This document shows positions 44,228-52,849 of a stretch of DNA of 64,000 nucleotides, piece after piece (within the stretch, counting starts at the first letter, position 1; each line of letters begins with the position of its first letter). Origin of the DNA: Comamonadaceae bacterium (GTDB taxonomy: Bacteria > Pseudomonadota > Gammaproteobacteria > Burkholderiales > Burkholderiaceae_C). The stretch lies in the NCBI GenBank assembly GCA_013297875.1, contig JAAFIW010000002.1, positions 1 to 64,000 of the forward strand, given 5' to 3'. The notes below the pieces were generated by a model that was not told the DNA's origin, searched no databases, and was given only the letters and a program-made list of their open reading frames with translations. The position numbers and the translations under genes were made by a program.

Positions 44228-44641
44228 TCACCAAACCTCCAGCCTCAGTCGTTGATTCGCGCCAGTGGGCAGTTGCGCAAACGCCTTGTCGCGGCTGACC
44301 AGCGTCATATCCAGTGCGGCGGCATGAGCGGCAATCATCATGTCAAAGTCGCTGAGGTTGGTGCCTTGTGCTTCCAGCGAAGCGCAAAACTCGCCGTAGC
44401 AGGTCGCTACGTCCTCATCCCACGGCAGCACGTCCATGCGCAGCAGCACTTGGGCCAACGCATTTCGCAAACGAACGGGTTGCCCTTTGCGATGCAAGCC
44501 GTATTCCAGCTCCGCAAGGGTCACGCTAGACATCACAGCCTGCCCCACGGGAACCGTCGTCAGGTGCGTCAGCAATTGTGCATCTCGGCCCTGCATGATG
44601 TGGCTAATGACGTTGGTGTCCAGCATGTAGCGCTGGCTCAT
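44228..44641 (-). CDS. vapC: VapC-type PIN-domain toxin
   Basis: The 137-residue protein starts [15 protein letters not shown] (Asp8), has the acid in TLAELEYGL, then [16 protein letters not shown] and LVSRDKAF, the standard VapC/FitB set. VapC proteins cleave specific tRNAs. It overlaps the antitoxin stop by four bases. Confidence 0.87.
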   Translation of the reverse strand: MSQRYMLDTNVISHIMQGRDAQLLTHLTTVPVGQAVMSSVTLAELEYGLHRKGQPVRLRNALAQVLLRMDVLPWDEDVATCYGEFCASLEAQGTNLSDFDMMIAAHAAALDMTLVSRDKAFAQLPTGANQRLRLEVW

Positions 44642-44889
44642 TCCTGGAAGCCCTCAAACGGGTCTCGCCGAGTGCGGGTTTGGCGGCGTTCAATCAACAA
44701 GTCGTCGTCCTTGTTATGAGCCACCACGTCGAGCAAGCCCTGCCAATCGGTAGGTTTGCGCGACAGCACCACATCGCCCGTGGCGGGGTCATGGCGGATG
44801 AAGACTTCGGCAACATCAAAGCGGAATTCCAGCGGCAGGCGAACCGCTTGGCTGCGGCCAGTGGCAAATATTTTGGCGGTTTGGTGCAT
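44638..44889 (-). CDS. vapB: VapB-type AbrB/MazE antitoxin
   Basis: The 83-residue protein begins [20 protein letters not shown], the VapB swapped-hairpin domain, and ends in a charged toxin-binding tail. The start at 44889 is chosen over one 12 bases upstream. Two direct ATGGTAT repeats (44906-44912, 44918-44924) and a CCATC/GATGG palindrome (44925-44939) lie just upstream and are the probable operator. Confidence 0.85.
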   Translation of the reverse strand: MHQTAKIFATGRSQAVRLPLEFRFDVAEVFIRHDPATGDVVLSRKPTDWQGLLDVVAHNKDDDLLIERRQTRTRRDPFEGFQE

Positions 44890-44958
44890 TGATTTCCCCA
44901 CTCAGATGGTATATCTCATGGTATCCATCCATGTGATGGACGTCAAGACGACCTCAAC

Positions 44959-45327
44959 TCACCACCGCCCGGTCTCCACCCGAATCGCCACCTCGCAGTC
45001 GTCAAAAATTTCCAGTTTGGCGATCTTCACCCGCACACCCTGCACGCCGGGCAGTTGCATCAGCCGATGGGCAAGTTTGCCGATCAGGCTTTCCAGCAGG
45101 TTGATGTGGCGCTCGGTGCATTCGTCAATGATGATTTTGCGCACCTTGCGGTAGTCCAGCACATGCAGGATGTCGTCGTCGCGGGGTTCCAAGGCCTGCG
45201 GGCCGAGGTTGAGTTCGGCATCGACCTGTATGGGCTGCGGGGCCGATTTTTCGTGCTCCAGAATGCCCAGGTTGGCGTCAAAACGCAGGCCGGTGAGGGT
45301 GAGAATTTGTTGGCCTTGGGTGGTCAT
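44959..45327 (-). CDS. folB: Dihydroneopterin aldolase
   Basis: The 122-residue protein has the FolB pattern LTLTGLRFDANLGILEHEK, the catalytic glutamate and YRKVRKIIIDE, then LLESLIGKLAHRLM. It cleaves dihydroneopterin to hydroxymethyl-dihydropterin in folate synthesis. The neighbouring pteridine-reductase-like SDR supports the folate/pterin role. Confidence 0.87.
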   Translation of the reverse strand: MTTQGQQILTLTGLRFDANLGILEHEKSAPQPIQVDAELNLGPQALEPRDDDILHVLDYRKVRKIIIDECTERHINLLESLIGKLAHRLMQLPGVQGVRVKIAKLEIFDDCEVAIRVETGRW

Positions 45328-45344
45328 GTCGGATTTTTGTTTAC

Positions 45345-45398
45345 TACTGTTTTAATAGCTGCACACGCGCTCTGGGCTTGCACGTTTGCCCAATTCGG
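45345..45398 (+). repeat. Short repeat, TGCACGT-tail subfamily
   Basis: TGTTTTAATAGCTGCACACG is followed by CGCTCTGGGCTTGCACGTTT and GCCCAATTC. It fills the gap between folB and the SDR gene. Confidence 0.65.
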
Positions 45399-45400
45399 TC

Positions 45401-46177
45401 TCACATCAACGAAAAATCCCGCTCAAACCGCATCAAATGCTGCCCGCCGTCCACCAGCAGGGTGGTGCCTGTGATGGAGGCATTGTCGAGCGCAAACTTT
45501 ACCGTGGCCACCACATCAGCGGCGGTGGACGAGCGGCCCAGCGGCGAGAGTTTGTGCAATTGCTGGAATTTGTCGTCGCTGAGCATGTGGCTGGTCAGCG
45601 TGAGGCCTGGGGCCACGCCCACCACGCGCAGCTGGGGGGCCAGGGCCTGGGCCAGCAGCGTGTTGGCGGCTTCCAGCGCGGCTTTGCTTAAGGTGTAGCT
45701 GAAAAAGTCGGGGTTGGGGTTCCACAGCTTCTGGTCCAGCAGGTTGACGACGACGCCCTGCGACTGTCTTTCGCTCACATGACGGTGCAGCGCCTGCGCC
45801 AGCAGCACGGGCGCGCCGGTGTTGCTGCGCAGGTGCGTGTCCAGCGCGGCAAAGCTGAAGGTGTGGGGCGTGTCGTGTTCAAAGGTGCTGGCGTTGTTGA
45901 CCACGGCGTCAAGTTGGCCGAAGTGCTCAATCACACGCGGCACCAGTGCGCGCACTTGATCCTCGTCAGCCAAATCAGCATCAAAAGCGGCAGCAGCCCA
46001 TGAATTACTTGCTAGAGCAGCTACGGTTTCCATAGCATCAGATTCTGAATGGCGGTAATGCACGGCAACCTGCCAGCCGGCCTGGCCGAGTGCCAGCGCA
46101 ATCTCGCGGCCCAGGCGTTTGGCGGCACCGGTGACGAGCACGGTTCGGGGGCGGGTGTGTGGTTTGGTTTCTGACAT
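45401..46177 (-). CDS. folM: FolM-like pteridine reductase (SDR)
   Basis: The 258-residue SDR begins TVLVTGAAKRLGREIALALG with the arginine-containing cofactor loop HYRHSESD, has NNAST, and YTLSKAALEAAN with the catalytic Tyr/Lys. This is the pteridine reductase/dihydromonapterin reductase type. The start at 46177 is used because the 50 codons before it have no similarity. A TAGCTGCTTGAGCA repeat encodes residues 47-66 (VAALASNSWAAAAF). Being next to folB, it probably acts in pterin reduction. Confidence 0.8.
   Translation of the reverse strand: MSETKPHTRPRTVLVTGAAKRLGREIALALGQAGWQVAVHYRHSESDAMETVAALASNSWAAAAFDADLADEDQVRALVPRVIEHFGQLDAVVNNASTFEHDTPHTFSFAALDTHLRSNTGAPVLLAQALHRHVSERQSQGVVVNLLDQKLWNPNPDFFSYTLSKAALEAANTLLAQALAPQLRVVGVAPGLTLTSHMLSDDKFQQLHKLSPLGRSSTAADVVATVKFALDNASITGTTLLVDGGQHLMRFERDFSLM
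45982..46038 (-). repeat. TAGCTGCTTGAGCA-type repeat inside folM
   Basis: On the minus strand GCTATGGAAACCGTAGCTGC is followed by TCTAGCAAGTAATTCATGGG. The family TGA has become CTA, so the folM frame (GTA GCT GCT CTA GCA) stays open. The copy resembles the intergenic one at 6388. Confidence 0.75.
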
Positions 46178-46217
46178 GGCAATCGGTGGCGGGCCGGGCA
46201 TCGCAGACAATCGCTGC

Positions 46218-47351
46218 GTGACCCAAACGCCAACCAGTTTACCGACCCCCGCCATCACCCATGACCCGCTGCTGGCATTGATCCAGCGCGCCATCACGCA
46301 AGCCGGTGGCTGGCTGCCGTTTGACCGCTTCATGGCATTGGCGTTGTACGCGCCCGGCCTGGGCTACTACAGCCGCAGCGCAGGCCAGATTGGTGCCTTT
46401 CCCGCGGGCGGCAGCGACTTCACCACCGCGCCCGAAATCTCCCCGCTGTTTGGCCAGACCCTGGCGGTGCAAGTGGCCCAGGCGCTGCAAGCCACCGGCA
46501 CCGACGAGCTGTGGGAATTTGGGGCGGGCACCGGCGCGCTGGCGCTGCAGGTGTTGACCGCTTTGCAGGCCACGGGCCAGCCCGTGCGCCGTTACACCAT
46601 AGTTGACCTGTCTGGCAGCCTGCGCGGGCGCCAGCAAGAAACCTTGGCCGCTTTTGGCGACACCGTGCGCTGGGCGGGCGAACTGCCGGACGCCCTGCAA
46701 GGCGTGGTGCTGGGCAACGAGGTGCTGGACGCCATGCCCGTCAAGCTGGTGGCCCGGCTGCAGGGTGTGTGGCACGAGCGTGGTGTCGCGCTGCACGATG
46801 ACCAACTGAACTGGGCCGACGTGCCCACCGACTTGCGCCCGCCACTTGAAATTGACGGCCCACACAATTACGAAACCGAAATCCACCCCCAGGCCGAAGC
46901 CTTCATCGCCACCGTGGCGCAGCGCCTGCTAGCCAGCGAAAAGGGCGGTGCCGCCTTCTTCATCGACTACGGCTTCCCCGAAACCGAGTACTACCACCCT
47001 CAGCGCCACATGGGCACCTTGATCTGCCACCAGGCCCACCAGGCCGGCGGCAACCCCTTGGCCGAGGTGGGCCGCAAAGACATCACCGCGCATGTGAACT
47101 TCACCGGCCTGGCCGTGGCGGCGCAAGACGCAGGCTTGAGTTTGCTGGGCTACACCAGCCAGGCGCGGTTTTTATTGAACTGCGGTTTGCTATCAAAACC
47201 AGAGCTGCTTGAGCAATCAATCTCTGGGCGAACCCTGCTTTTGGTCAATGAACACGAGATGGGCGAGCTGTTCAAGGTGATGGGCTTTTGCACCGGCCAG
47301 CCGTTCGACGCGCTGGGTTTTGCGGCCGGCGACCGGTCGCACCGGCTCTGA
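46218..47351 (+). CDS. MidA/NDUFAF7-family SAM-dependent methyltransferase
   Basis: The 377-residue protein has GWLPFDRFMALALYAPGLGY, the SAM motif ELWEFGAGTGALALQVL, GNEVLDAMPVKL and FFIDYGFPETEYYHP, all signatures of the MidA/NDUFAF7 arginine methyltransferase family. The start is taken as GTG 46218; ATG 46176 would overlap the divergent folM start. A short repeat encodes about residues 324-341 near the C-terminal GELFKVM motif. Confidence 0.82.
   Translation: MTQTPTSLPTPAITHDPLLALIQRAITQAGGWLPFDRFMALALYAPGLGYYSRSAGQIGAFPAGGSDFTTAPEISPLFGQTLAVQVAQALQATGTDELWEFGAGTGALALQVLTALQATGQPVRRYTIVDLSGSLRGRQQETLAAFGDTVRWAGELPDALQGVVLGNEVLDAMPVKLVARLQGVWHERGVALHDDQLNWADVPTDLRPPLEIDGPHNYETEIHPQAEAFIATVAQRLLASEKGGAAFFIDYGFPETEYYHPQRHMGTLICHQAHQAGGNPLAEVGRKDITAHVNFTGLAVAAQDAGLSLLGYTSQARFLLNCGLLSKPELLEQSISGRTLLLVNEHEMGELFKVMGFCTGQPFDALGFAAGDRSHRL
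47188..47240 (+). repeat. TAGCTGCTTGAGCA-type repeat inside the MidA-like gene
   Basis: GCTATCAAAACCAGAGCTGC is followed by TTGAGCAATCAATCTCTGGG. The gene uses a different frame here (CTG CTT GAG CAA), encoding LSKPELLEQSISG, and in that frame the unchanged element has no stop. Confidence 0.75.
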
Positions 47352-47353
47352 AC

Positions 47354-47548
47354 ATGTTCCGCTGGTTTATCGTCATCCTGCTGGCCCTGATTCTGATTAA
47401 CGGCCTGTCGCCCTGGCTGGCCAAGCTGGGTTTTGGCAAGCTGCCGGGCGATTTCCGCTTCCGGCTGTTCGGGCGGGAGTGGTTTTTGCCGGTGACCACT
47501 ACGATTGTGTTGAGTCTGGTGGTGGGCGTGGTGGCGAAGGTTGTCTGA
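47354..47548 (+). CDS. DUF2905 small membrane protein
   Basis: The 64-residue protein has two membrane segments (MFRWFIVILLALILINGLSP and TTIVLSLVVGVVAKVV) around the family motif LGKLPGDFRFRLFG, here GFGKLPGDFRF. It begins two bases after the MidA-like stop. Function unknown. Confidence 0.75.
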   Translation: MFRWFIVILLALILINGLSPWLAKLGFGKLPGDFRFRLFGREWFLPVTTTIVLSLVVGVVAKVV

Positions 47549-47566
47549 CGCGTTTCCCGGCGGAAA

Positions 47567-47986
47567 TCAAGACTCAATAGCCCAGCGATGCGCACACTTG
47601 CGGCAACACACGCCAGTCAAGCGCTGGGGCCGGTCTTCGCTGACCACCTCCAGCCGCCCATACTCGCCGCAGGCTTTGCAGGTGGCCTGGCTGGCCATGG
47701 CCTCGGCGTATCCCAACAGAAACAGATAGCGGCGCAGTGCCCACAGGCTGATGGCGGCGCAGACCAGTACAAACAGCACGTCCAGTAACTTGCCCAGGGG
47801 CGCCGCGCCGTCAAACGCTTCAAAACTGGCCAATAGGGCCAGCAGCGACAGCAAGGCCAGCACCAGGTGGACATGGCCTGCCATCAGCTCGCGCTCATGC
47901 CATTTGCGAAAACCCACACGCCGAATGCCTTCGGCCAGCGGGTGGGTTAGCACAATGCTGTAGGCGTCGAGTTTGGAAAAATTCAT
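47567..47986 (-). CDS. Membrane protein with C-terminal zinc-ribbon motif
   Basis: The 139-residue protein has two membrane helices (about 38-56 and 68-86) and ends with CKACGEYG and CRKCAHRW, a pair of CxxC motifs that should bind zinc. No family is recognised. An alternative ATG at 47998 directly abuts MITE copy 3, which therefore displaced the native upstream sequence. Confidence 0.6.
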   Translation of the reverse strand: MNFSKLDAYSIVLTHPLAEGIRRVGFRKWHERELMAGHVHLVLALLSLLALLASFEAFDGAAPLGKLLDVLFVLVCAAISLWALRRYLFLLGYAEAMASQATCKACGEYGRLEVVSEDRPQRLTGVCCRKCAHRWAIES

Positions 47987-47998
47987 GGTCGGCATCAT

Positions 47999-48231
47999 CC
48001 TAGAAACTGCAGTTGGACGCGCCCGAGTGGGCCGCCATGGGGTGGGCTGGCAAGGCGCGACAACGACGCAGGCTCTTGCCTGCTAGGCGGAGCAACGCGG
48101 CCAGCGCGCGCCAGGGTGGCTCAATCGGGTGCGTAGCGTTCTCAGCCAACTGGTGAACCCAATCAACGCTACAAGTGTTTGATTTCATTGGAAAAAGTTG
48201 CCGGGATAAGCGGTCAATTGCTGTTTCTAGG
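47999..48231 (+). mobile_element. 233-bp MITE, copy 3
   Basis: CCTAGAAACTGCAGTTG at the left and GCAATTGCTGTTTCTAGG-type complement at the right bound an element of exactly the same length and orientation as copies 1 and 2. The flanks ATCAT (47994-47998) and ATCAC (48232-48236) match in four of five bases. It sits between the zinc-ribbon gene start and the cca stop. Confidence 0.83.
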
Positions 48232-48232
48232 A

Positions 48233-49570
48233 TCACTGCAAAACTGCAGCCACTGCTGCAAGTCGTGCCTGGTAAATCACTTGACCAATCTCGGGGCCCT
48301 TGGCGCCGGCCTGGCTGGCTTGGGCTGCTGCTGATGAGGTCTCAACCGCCTGCGCCGCAGCTAGCGCACCCAGGAGCCGCTCGCGTTGCGGATACGCCGC
48401 GTCGTGCAAGCCCAGGCGTCCCCTTGCATCGCATTCGCAGGCCAGCAGGGCGTCGGCAAAACGCTGGGGTTTGCGGATGGCGTCGCAGCGGGTGAGCAGG
48501 CGCATCACGGCTTTGGCGTCCAGGCTGGCGCTGCGGTGGATGTTGCTGTGCTCGCGTGCCACTAGGTCGGCCAGGTCGCGGCAGTCGGTGGGCACGCGCA
48601 GGCGCTCGGCCACGTGGGCTGCCAGCTCGGCGCTGCGGGTTTCGTGGTCGATGTGGCGGCCCAGTTGGGGGTTGGCCTGCATTTTTTCGTGCCAGTGCCC
48701 GGGGGTGTAGGCCTCGCCCAGGTCTTGCGCAAAGGTCGAATCGTTGCCCAGATCGGTCGTGCCCTTGCCCAGGTCGTGCATCAGGCAGGCCCAGCGCACG
48801 GGCAGGGGTGCGTGCAACTGCGCGGCCATGTCCAGCACCATCAAGAGGTGTACGCCGGTGTCGATCTCGGGGTGGTGCTCGGCCCGCTGGGGCACGCCCC
48901 ACAGGCGGTTGACTTCGGGTAACAACCGCGCCAATGCACCGCCATCGCGCAGCACCGTGAACATGCGTGAGGGTTGGCGCTCCATCAGGCCGCGCGCAAG
49001 CTCTTGCCAAACCCGCTCGGGCACCAGCGCGTCGACCTCGCCGTCTTGCACCATCTGGCGCATCAGCAATTGAGTTTCAGGGGCTACAGAAAAGTCTTTG
49101 AAGCGCGCGGCAAACCGGGCCAGGCGCAGGATACGCACCGGGTCTTCGCGGAAGGCGTCGGTCACGTGGCGCAGCACCTTTTTTTGCAAATCGGCCTGGC
49201 CGTGCCAGGGGTCGATCAAATCGGCAGATTTCAAGGAAAAAGTGCCATCAGCCCATATGAAATCTGCTGAAACAGCTATTGAATTGATAGTAAGATCACG
49301 CCGGGCCAGGTCTTGTTCCAAGGTGACATCGGGTGCGCTATGCACCTCAAAACCGCGGTAGCCCCGCGCCGTTTTGCGCTCGGTACGGGCCAGGGCGTAT
49401 TCCTCTTGGGTCTGCGGGTGCAAAAACACCGGAAAGTCTTGCCCCACTTGCAGAAAGCCGCGCGCCACCATGTCGTCGGGCGTGGCGCCCACCACCACCC
49501 AGTCGCGGTCTTGTACCGGTAGACCGAGCAGGGCGTCGCGCACGGCACCGCCGACGAGAAAGATGTTCAT
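48233..49570 (-). CDS. cca: CCA tRNA nucleotidyltransferase with HD domain
   Basis: The 445-residue enzyme starts [20 protein letters not shown], with the metal-binding DRDW at 21-24, and adds or repairs the 3' CCA of tRNA. An HD domain ([23 protein letters not shown]) in the second half suits the gammaproteobacterial-type bifunctional form. The start at 49570 is chosen by this signature. Residues 94-114 ([17 protein letters not shown]) are an insertion encoded by a TAGCTGCTTGAGCA repeat between RRDLTIN and [11 protein letters not shown]. Confidence 0.9.
   Translation of the reverse strand: MNIFLVGGAVRDALLGLPVQDRDWVVVGATPDDMVARGFLQVGQDFPVFLHPQTQEEYALARTERKTARGYRGFEVHSAPDVTLEQDLARRDLTINSIAVSADFIWADGTFSLKSADLIDPWHGQADLQKKVLRHVTDAFREDPVRILRLARFAARFKDFSVAPETQLLMRQMVQDGEVDALVPERVWQELARGLMERQPSRMFTVLRDGGALARLLPEVNRLWGVPQRAEHHPEIDTGVHLLMVLDMAAQLHAPLPVRWACLMHDLGKGTTDLGNDSTFAQDLGEAYTPGHWHEKMQANPQLGRHIDHETRSAELAAHVAERLRVPTDCRDLADLVAREHSNIHRSASLDAKAVMRLLTRCDAIRKPQRFADALLACECDARGRLGLHDAAYPQRERLLGALAAAQAVETSSAAAQASQAGAKGPEIGQVIYQARLAAVAAVLQ
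49230..49292 (-). repeat. TAGCTGCTTGAGCA-type repeat inside cca
   Basis: The minus strand reads CTATCAATTCAATAGCTGTT, TCAGCAGATTTCATATGGGC and TGATGGCACTTTTTCC. It matches the intergenic copy at 38796 over about 60 bases, but the TGA has become TCA so that the cca frame (GCT GTT TCA GCA) stays open. Confidence 0.88.
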
Positions 49571-49638
49571 GGGTGAGCGTGGGGGCGAGTGCATACAGGG
49601 GCTGCGATTGTCCATGACCGGTGGCTTAAACTGCCCCC

Positions 49639-50205
49639 ATGAAAGCGCAACCCGCACACCGCCGCGTCGACATGGCATCTTTTTGTGCTGCCCAGGGCCA
49701 TCTGCAGCAGGCAGAGGCCCTGGCTCACTATGCGCGCCTGACCACGCATCTGAGCGACGAGGCCTCGCCCGCCGACCCCCGCACGGTTGACTGGCAGGCC
49801 CAAGGCCAGTTGCGCACTTCGGTTGGGCAGGCCGATGTGCCATGGCTGCACCTGCAAGCCGAAACCACGGTGCCACTGACCTGCCAGCGCTGCCTGACCC
49901 CTGTGCAGGTATTGCTACAGGTGGATCGCTGGTTTCGTTTCGTGGCCGATGAGGCGACAGCCGAACGGGAGGACGAAGAGTCCGAAGAAGATCTGCTGGC
50001 CATTAGCCGCGAATTTGACCTGCAGGCGCTGGTGGAAGACGAGTTGCTGATGGAGTTGCCCGCCGTGCCGCGGCATGACGAGTGCCCAGTGCCGGTGCAG
50101 TTGTCGGCGGGTGACGCCGAATTTGAAGCGGCGTTTGAGGAAAAAACCAATCCATTTGCCGCTTTAGCCCTGCTCAAGGGCTTAGGGAACGGTCAAAAGA
50201 CTTGA
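49639..50205 (+). CDS. yceD: DUF177/YceD protein, rRNA accumulation factor
   Basis: The 188-residue protein has the conserved cysteine motif [10 protein letters not shown] and an acidic region ([12 protein letters not shown]), as in YceD/DUF177. Bacterial YceD and plant DUF177 proteins are linked to 23S rRNA accumulation. It precedes rpmF as usual and may be cotranscribed. Confidence 0.83.
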   Translation: MKAQPAHRRVDMASFCAAQGHLQQAEALAHYARLTTHLSDEASPADPRTVDWQAQGQLRTSVGQADVPWLHLQAETTVPLTCQRCLTPVQVLLQVDRWFRFVADEATAEREDEESEEDLLAISREFDLQALVEDELLMELPAVPRHDECPVPVQLSAGDAEFEAAFEEKTNPFAALALLKGLGNGQKT

Positions 50206-50229
50206 GACCATCGCCGCTCGGGCTATAAT
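50202..50229 (+). promoter_or_regulatory. Promoter for rpmF and the fatty-acid cluster
   Basis: TTGAGA (50202-50207) and a perfect TATAAT (50224-50229) are separated by 16 bases, a sigma-70 promoter just after the yceD stop. The transcript would have a long leader of about 140 bases before rpmF. Confidence 0.75.
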
Positions 50230-50373
50230 CTGAGGCTTTTCGCAGTAGCCCAGCATACGGTTGTCCTGCTGCAGTTGTCCAACCCCCAGACTGTTTTTTT
50301 GTGCTGTAGCTTTGGCTACACGCCAGCTGCCACAAGCAGCCGTTGAAAAGTCTTTGAATTTTAGGAGCCCACC

Positions 50374-50556
50374 ATGGCCGTTCAGCAAAACAAGAAATCG
50401 CCGTCCAAGCGCGGCATGCACCGCTCGCACAATGCACTGGTGGTGCCAGGCATTGCAGTGGAGCCCACCACCGGTGAAACCCATTTGCGCCACCACATCA
50501 GCCCCAACGGTTTTTACCGTGGCCGCCAGGTGCTCAAAAACAAATCCGAGGCTTGA
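50374..50556 (+). CDS. rpmF: 50S ribosomal protein L32
   Basis: The 60-residue protein begins [20 protein letters not shown], the L32 signature, and contains no cysteine, so it is the zinc-free form. It sits between yceD and plsX as in most proteobacteria. AGGAG at 50362 gives the start. Confidence 0.95.
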   Translation: MAVQQNKKSPSKRGMHRSHNALVVPGIAVEPTTGETHLRHHISPNGFYRGRQVLKNKSEA

Positions 50557-50623
50557 GGATCGGGTGGGCCGTTTTGGTCCACCGGTTCGCTGATTCAAGC
50601 CCGCTTCGGCTGCAGGTACAACC

Positions 50624-50668
50624 AAAGGCCCGACGCTGCCCTCGCGTAGCATCGGGCCTTTGTTTTGG
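50624..50668 (+). terminator. Terminator or attenuator between rpmF and plsX
   Basis: AAAGGCCCGACGCT (50624-50637) pairs with AGCATCGGGCCTTT (50648-50661) with one G-T pair, and TTTGTTTT follows. It could end most rpmF transcripts so that ribosomal protein output exceeds lipid enzyme output, with read-through into plsX. Confidence 0.7.
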
Positions 50669-50698
50669 CCCTGTTTTTGTGCACTCACACGCTTTTTC

Positions 50699-51790
50699 AT
50701 GACCGCAGCTGTAACCACCTTGGCCGTTGACTGCATGGGCGGTGACCACGGCCCGCGCGTCACGCTGGTGGCTTGCCAAAGATTTCTCGAATCGCACCCT
50801 GACGCCGTCTTGCTCCTGGTGGGGCAACCGGAGCAGATGATGCAGGCGCTTCCCAAGTTTCAACATCCCCGCGCGCGGGTGGTGGCCGCCGGCGAGGTGG
50901 TGACCATGCAAGATTCGCTGGAAGTGGCACTGCGCCGTAAAAAAGACTCGTCGATGCGAGTGGCCATTGCGCAGGTCAAAGCCGGTGTGGCCGATGTGGC
51001 AGTGTCGGCGGGAAACACCGGGGCGCTGATGGCGATTGCCCGCTATCTGCTCAAAACCGTGGACGGTATTGACCGCCCCGCCATCGCCACCCAACTGCCC
51101 AACGCCGCGGGTGGAGCCACCACGGTGCTGGATTTGGGTGCCAATGTGGACTGCACGGCTGAACATTTGTTGCAGTTTGCGGTCATGGGCTCGGCTCTGG
51201 TGTCGGTACTTAAAAATGACAACAACCCGACGGTGGGCTTGCTGAACATTGGCGAAGAAGTCATCAAAGGCAACGAAATCATCAAAAAAGCAGGCGAATT
51301 GCTGCGATCAGCGGCTAAATCGGGCGATTTGAATTTTTATGGCAATGTTGAGGGCAACGATATTTTTAAAGGCACCACGGACATCGTGGTCTGTGACGGT
51401 TTTGTCGGCAATGTGGCACTCAAAACCAGCGAAGGCCTGGCCTCGATGATTGGTGGTTTTCTGAAAGCCGAGTTTTCTCGCAACTGGTTTACAAGACTTG
51501 CTGCCATCTTCGTTTATCCGGTGCTATCTGGCTTTAAAAAACGCATGGATCACCGACGTTACAACGGTGCGGCCTTGCTCGGGCTGCGTGGCCTGGTGTT
51601 TAAAAGCCATGGCTCGGCCGATGCTTTTGCGTTTGAACAGGCTTTGAACCGGGCGTATGATGCCGCCCGAAACCAATTGCTGGCCAAAGTTCAGGCGCGC
51701 ATTGCGCATGCGGCCCCGCTGTTGGCAGGCAGCCAGGCAGCCCAGCACACACCCAAAGCGTTAGAACAACCCTTGGCCGAACCAACCTGA
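50699..51790 (+). CDS. plsX: Phosphate acyltransferase PlsX
   Basis: The 363-residue protein begins [12 protein letters not shown] and contains [15 protein letters not shown] and [16 protein letters not shown], the PlsX signatures. It makes acyl-phosphate from acyl-ACP, the first step toward phosphatidic acid. The start at 50699 is chosen by similarity. Its stop and the fabH start share one base. Confidence 0.93.
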   Translation: MTAAVTTLAVDCMGGDHGPRVTLVACQRFLESHPDAVLLLVGQPEQMMQALPKFQHPRARVVAAGEVVTMQDSLEVALRRKKDSSMRVAIAQVKAGVADVAVSAGNTGALMAIARYLLKTVDGIDRPAIATQLPNAAGGATTVLDLGANVDCTAEHLLQFAVMGSALVSVLKNDNNPTVGLLNIGEEVIKGNEIIKKAGELLRSAAKSGDLNFYGNVEGNDIFKGTTDIVVCDGFVGNVALKTSEGLASMIGGFLKAEFSRNWFTRLAAIFVYPVLSGFKKRMDHRRYNGAALLGLRGLVFKSHGSADAFAFEQALNRAYDAARNQLLAKVQARIAHAAPLLAGSQAAQHTPKALEQPLAEPT

Positions 51791-52791
51791 TGAGACGCTT
51801 TTCTCGTATCACCGGCACTGGCAGCTACCTGCCGCCGCGCCGCCTGTCCAATGCCGACTTGGCTGCTGAGTTGGCCACCAAAGGCGTGGAAACCTCGGAC
51901 GACTGGATCGTGGAGCGCACCGGCATTCGCGCCCGCCATTTCGCCGCGCCCGATGTCTGTGCCAGCGATTTGGGCTTCGAAGCCGCCAAAGCTGCCCTGC
52001 AAGCCGCAGGCCGCGCGCCGCAAGACATTGACCTGATCATTGTGGCCACGTCCACACCCGACATGGTGTTCCCGTCGACCGCCTGCATCCTGCAGCACAA
52101 GCTGGCGCAACTCAATGATGCGGCCAAGGGCATCGCCGGTTGCCCCGCGTTTGACGTGCAGGCCGTGTGCAGCGGTTTTGTGTATGCGCTCACCGTGGCC
52201 GACGCGATGATTCAAACCGGCGCAGCCAACCGGGCGCTGGTGATTGGCAGCGAGGTGTTCTCGCGCATTCTTGATTTCACCGACCGCACGACTTGCGTGC
52301 TGTTTGGCGACGGCGCAGGTGCCGTGGTGCTGGAAGCGTCGGACACGCCCGGCATTTTGGCCAGCGACCTGCATGCCGACGGCAAGCACGTGGGCATTTT
52401 GTGCGTGCCCGGCAATGTGTCGGGTGGGCGGGTGATCGGCTCTCCCCTGTTGACAATGGACGGCCAGGCCGTGTTCAAACTGGCCGTAGGCGTGCTGGAA
52501 GACGCCGCCCGAGCCACCTTGGCCAAAGCAGGCTTGAAAGACACCGACATTGACTGGCTGATTCCTCACCAGGCCAACATCCGCATCATGCAAAGCACAG
52601 CCAAAAAGCTGAAAGTGCCGCTTGAAAAGCTCATCGTCACCGTTGACCAACACGGCAACACCTCAGCCGCCTCGATTCCGCTGGCGTTGGATGTGTCGGT
52701 GAAAAGCGGCAAGATCAAACCCGGTGACACCCTGATGCTGGAAGGCGTCGGTGGTGGTTTCACCTGGGGTGCGGTGCTATTGAAGTTGTAG
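51790..52791 (+). CDS. fabH: 3-oxoacyl-ACP synthase III
   Basis: The 333-residue condensing enzyme starts fatty-acid synthesis by joining acetyl-CoA with malonyl-ACP. The catalytic triad is Cys127 (VQAVCSGF), His260 (IPHQANIRI) and Asn290 (DQHGNTSAA). The last codons and the TAG stop lie inside a short repeat, so the C-terminus reads VLLKL. Confidence 0.94.
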   Translation: MRRFSRITGTGSYLPPRRLSNADLAAELATKGVETSDDWIVERTGIRARHFAAPDVCASDLGFEAAKAALQAAGRAPQDIDLIIVATSTPDMVFPSTACILQHKLAQLNDAAKGIAGCPAFDVQAVCSGFVYALTVADAMIQTGAANRALVIGSEVFSRILDFTDRTTCVLFGDGAGAVVLEASDTPGILASDLHADGKHVGILCVPGNVSGGRVIGSPLLTMDGQAVFKLAVGVLEDAARATLAKAGLKDTDIDWLIPHQANIRIMQSTAKKLKVPLEKLIVTVDQHGNTSAASIPLALDVSVKSGKIKPGDTLMLEGVGGGFTWGAVLLKL

Positions 52792-52831
52792 CTGCTCGAG
52801 CAGTGAATCTCTGGGCTGGTGCCCGATTTGA
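52776..52831 (+). repeat. TAGCTGCTTGAGCA-type repeat spanning the fabH stop
   Basis: GCTATTGAAGTTGTAGCTGC is followed by TCGAGCAGTGAATCTCTGGG. The TAG of the TAGCTGC core is the fabH stop codon. The rest lies in the fabH-fabD spacer. Confidence 0.75.
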
Positions 52832-52849
52832 CTTAAATTTCTCAGAAAA

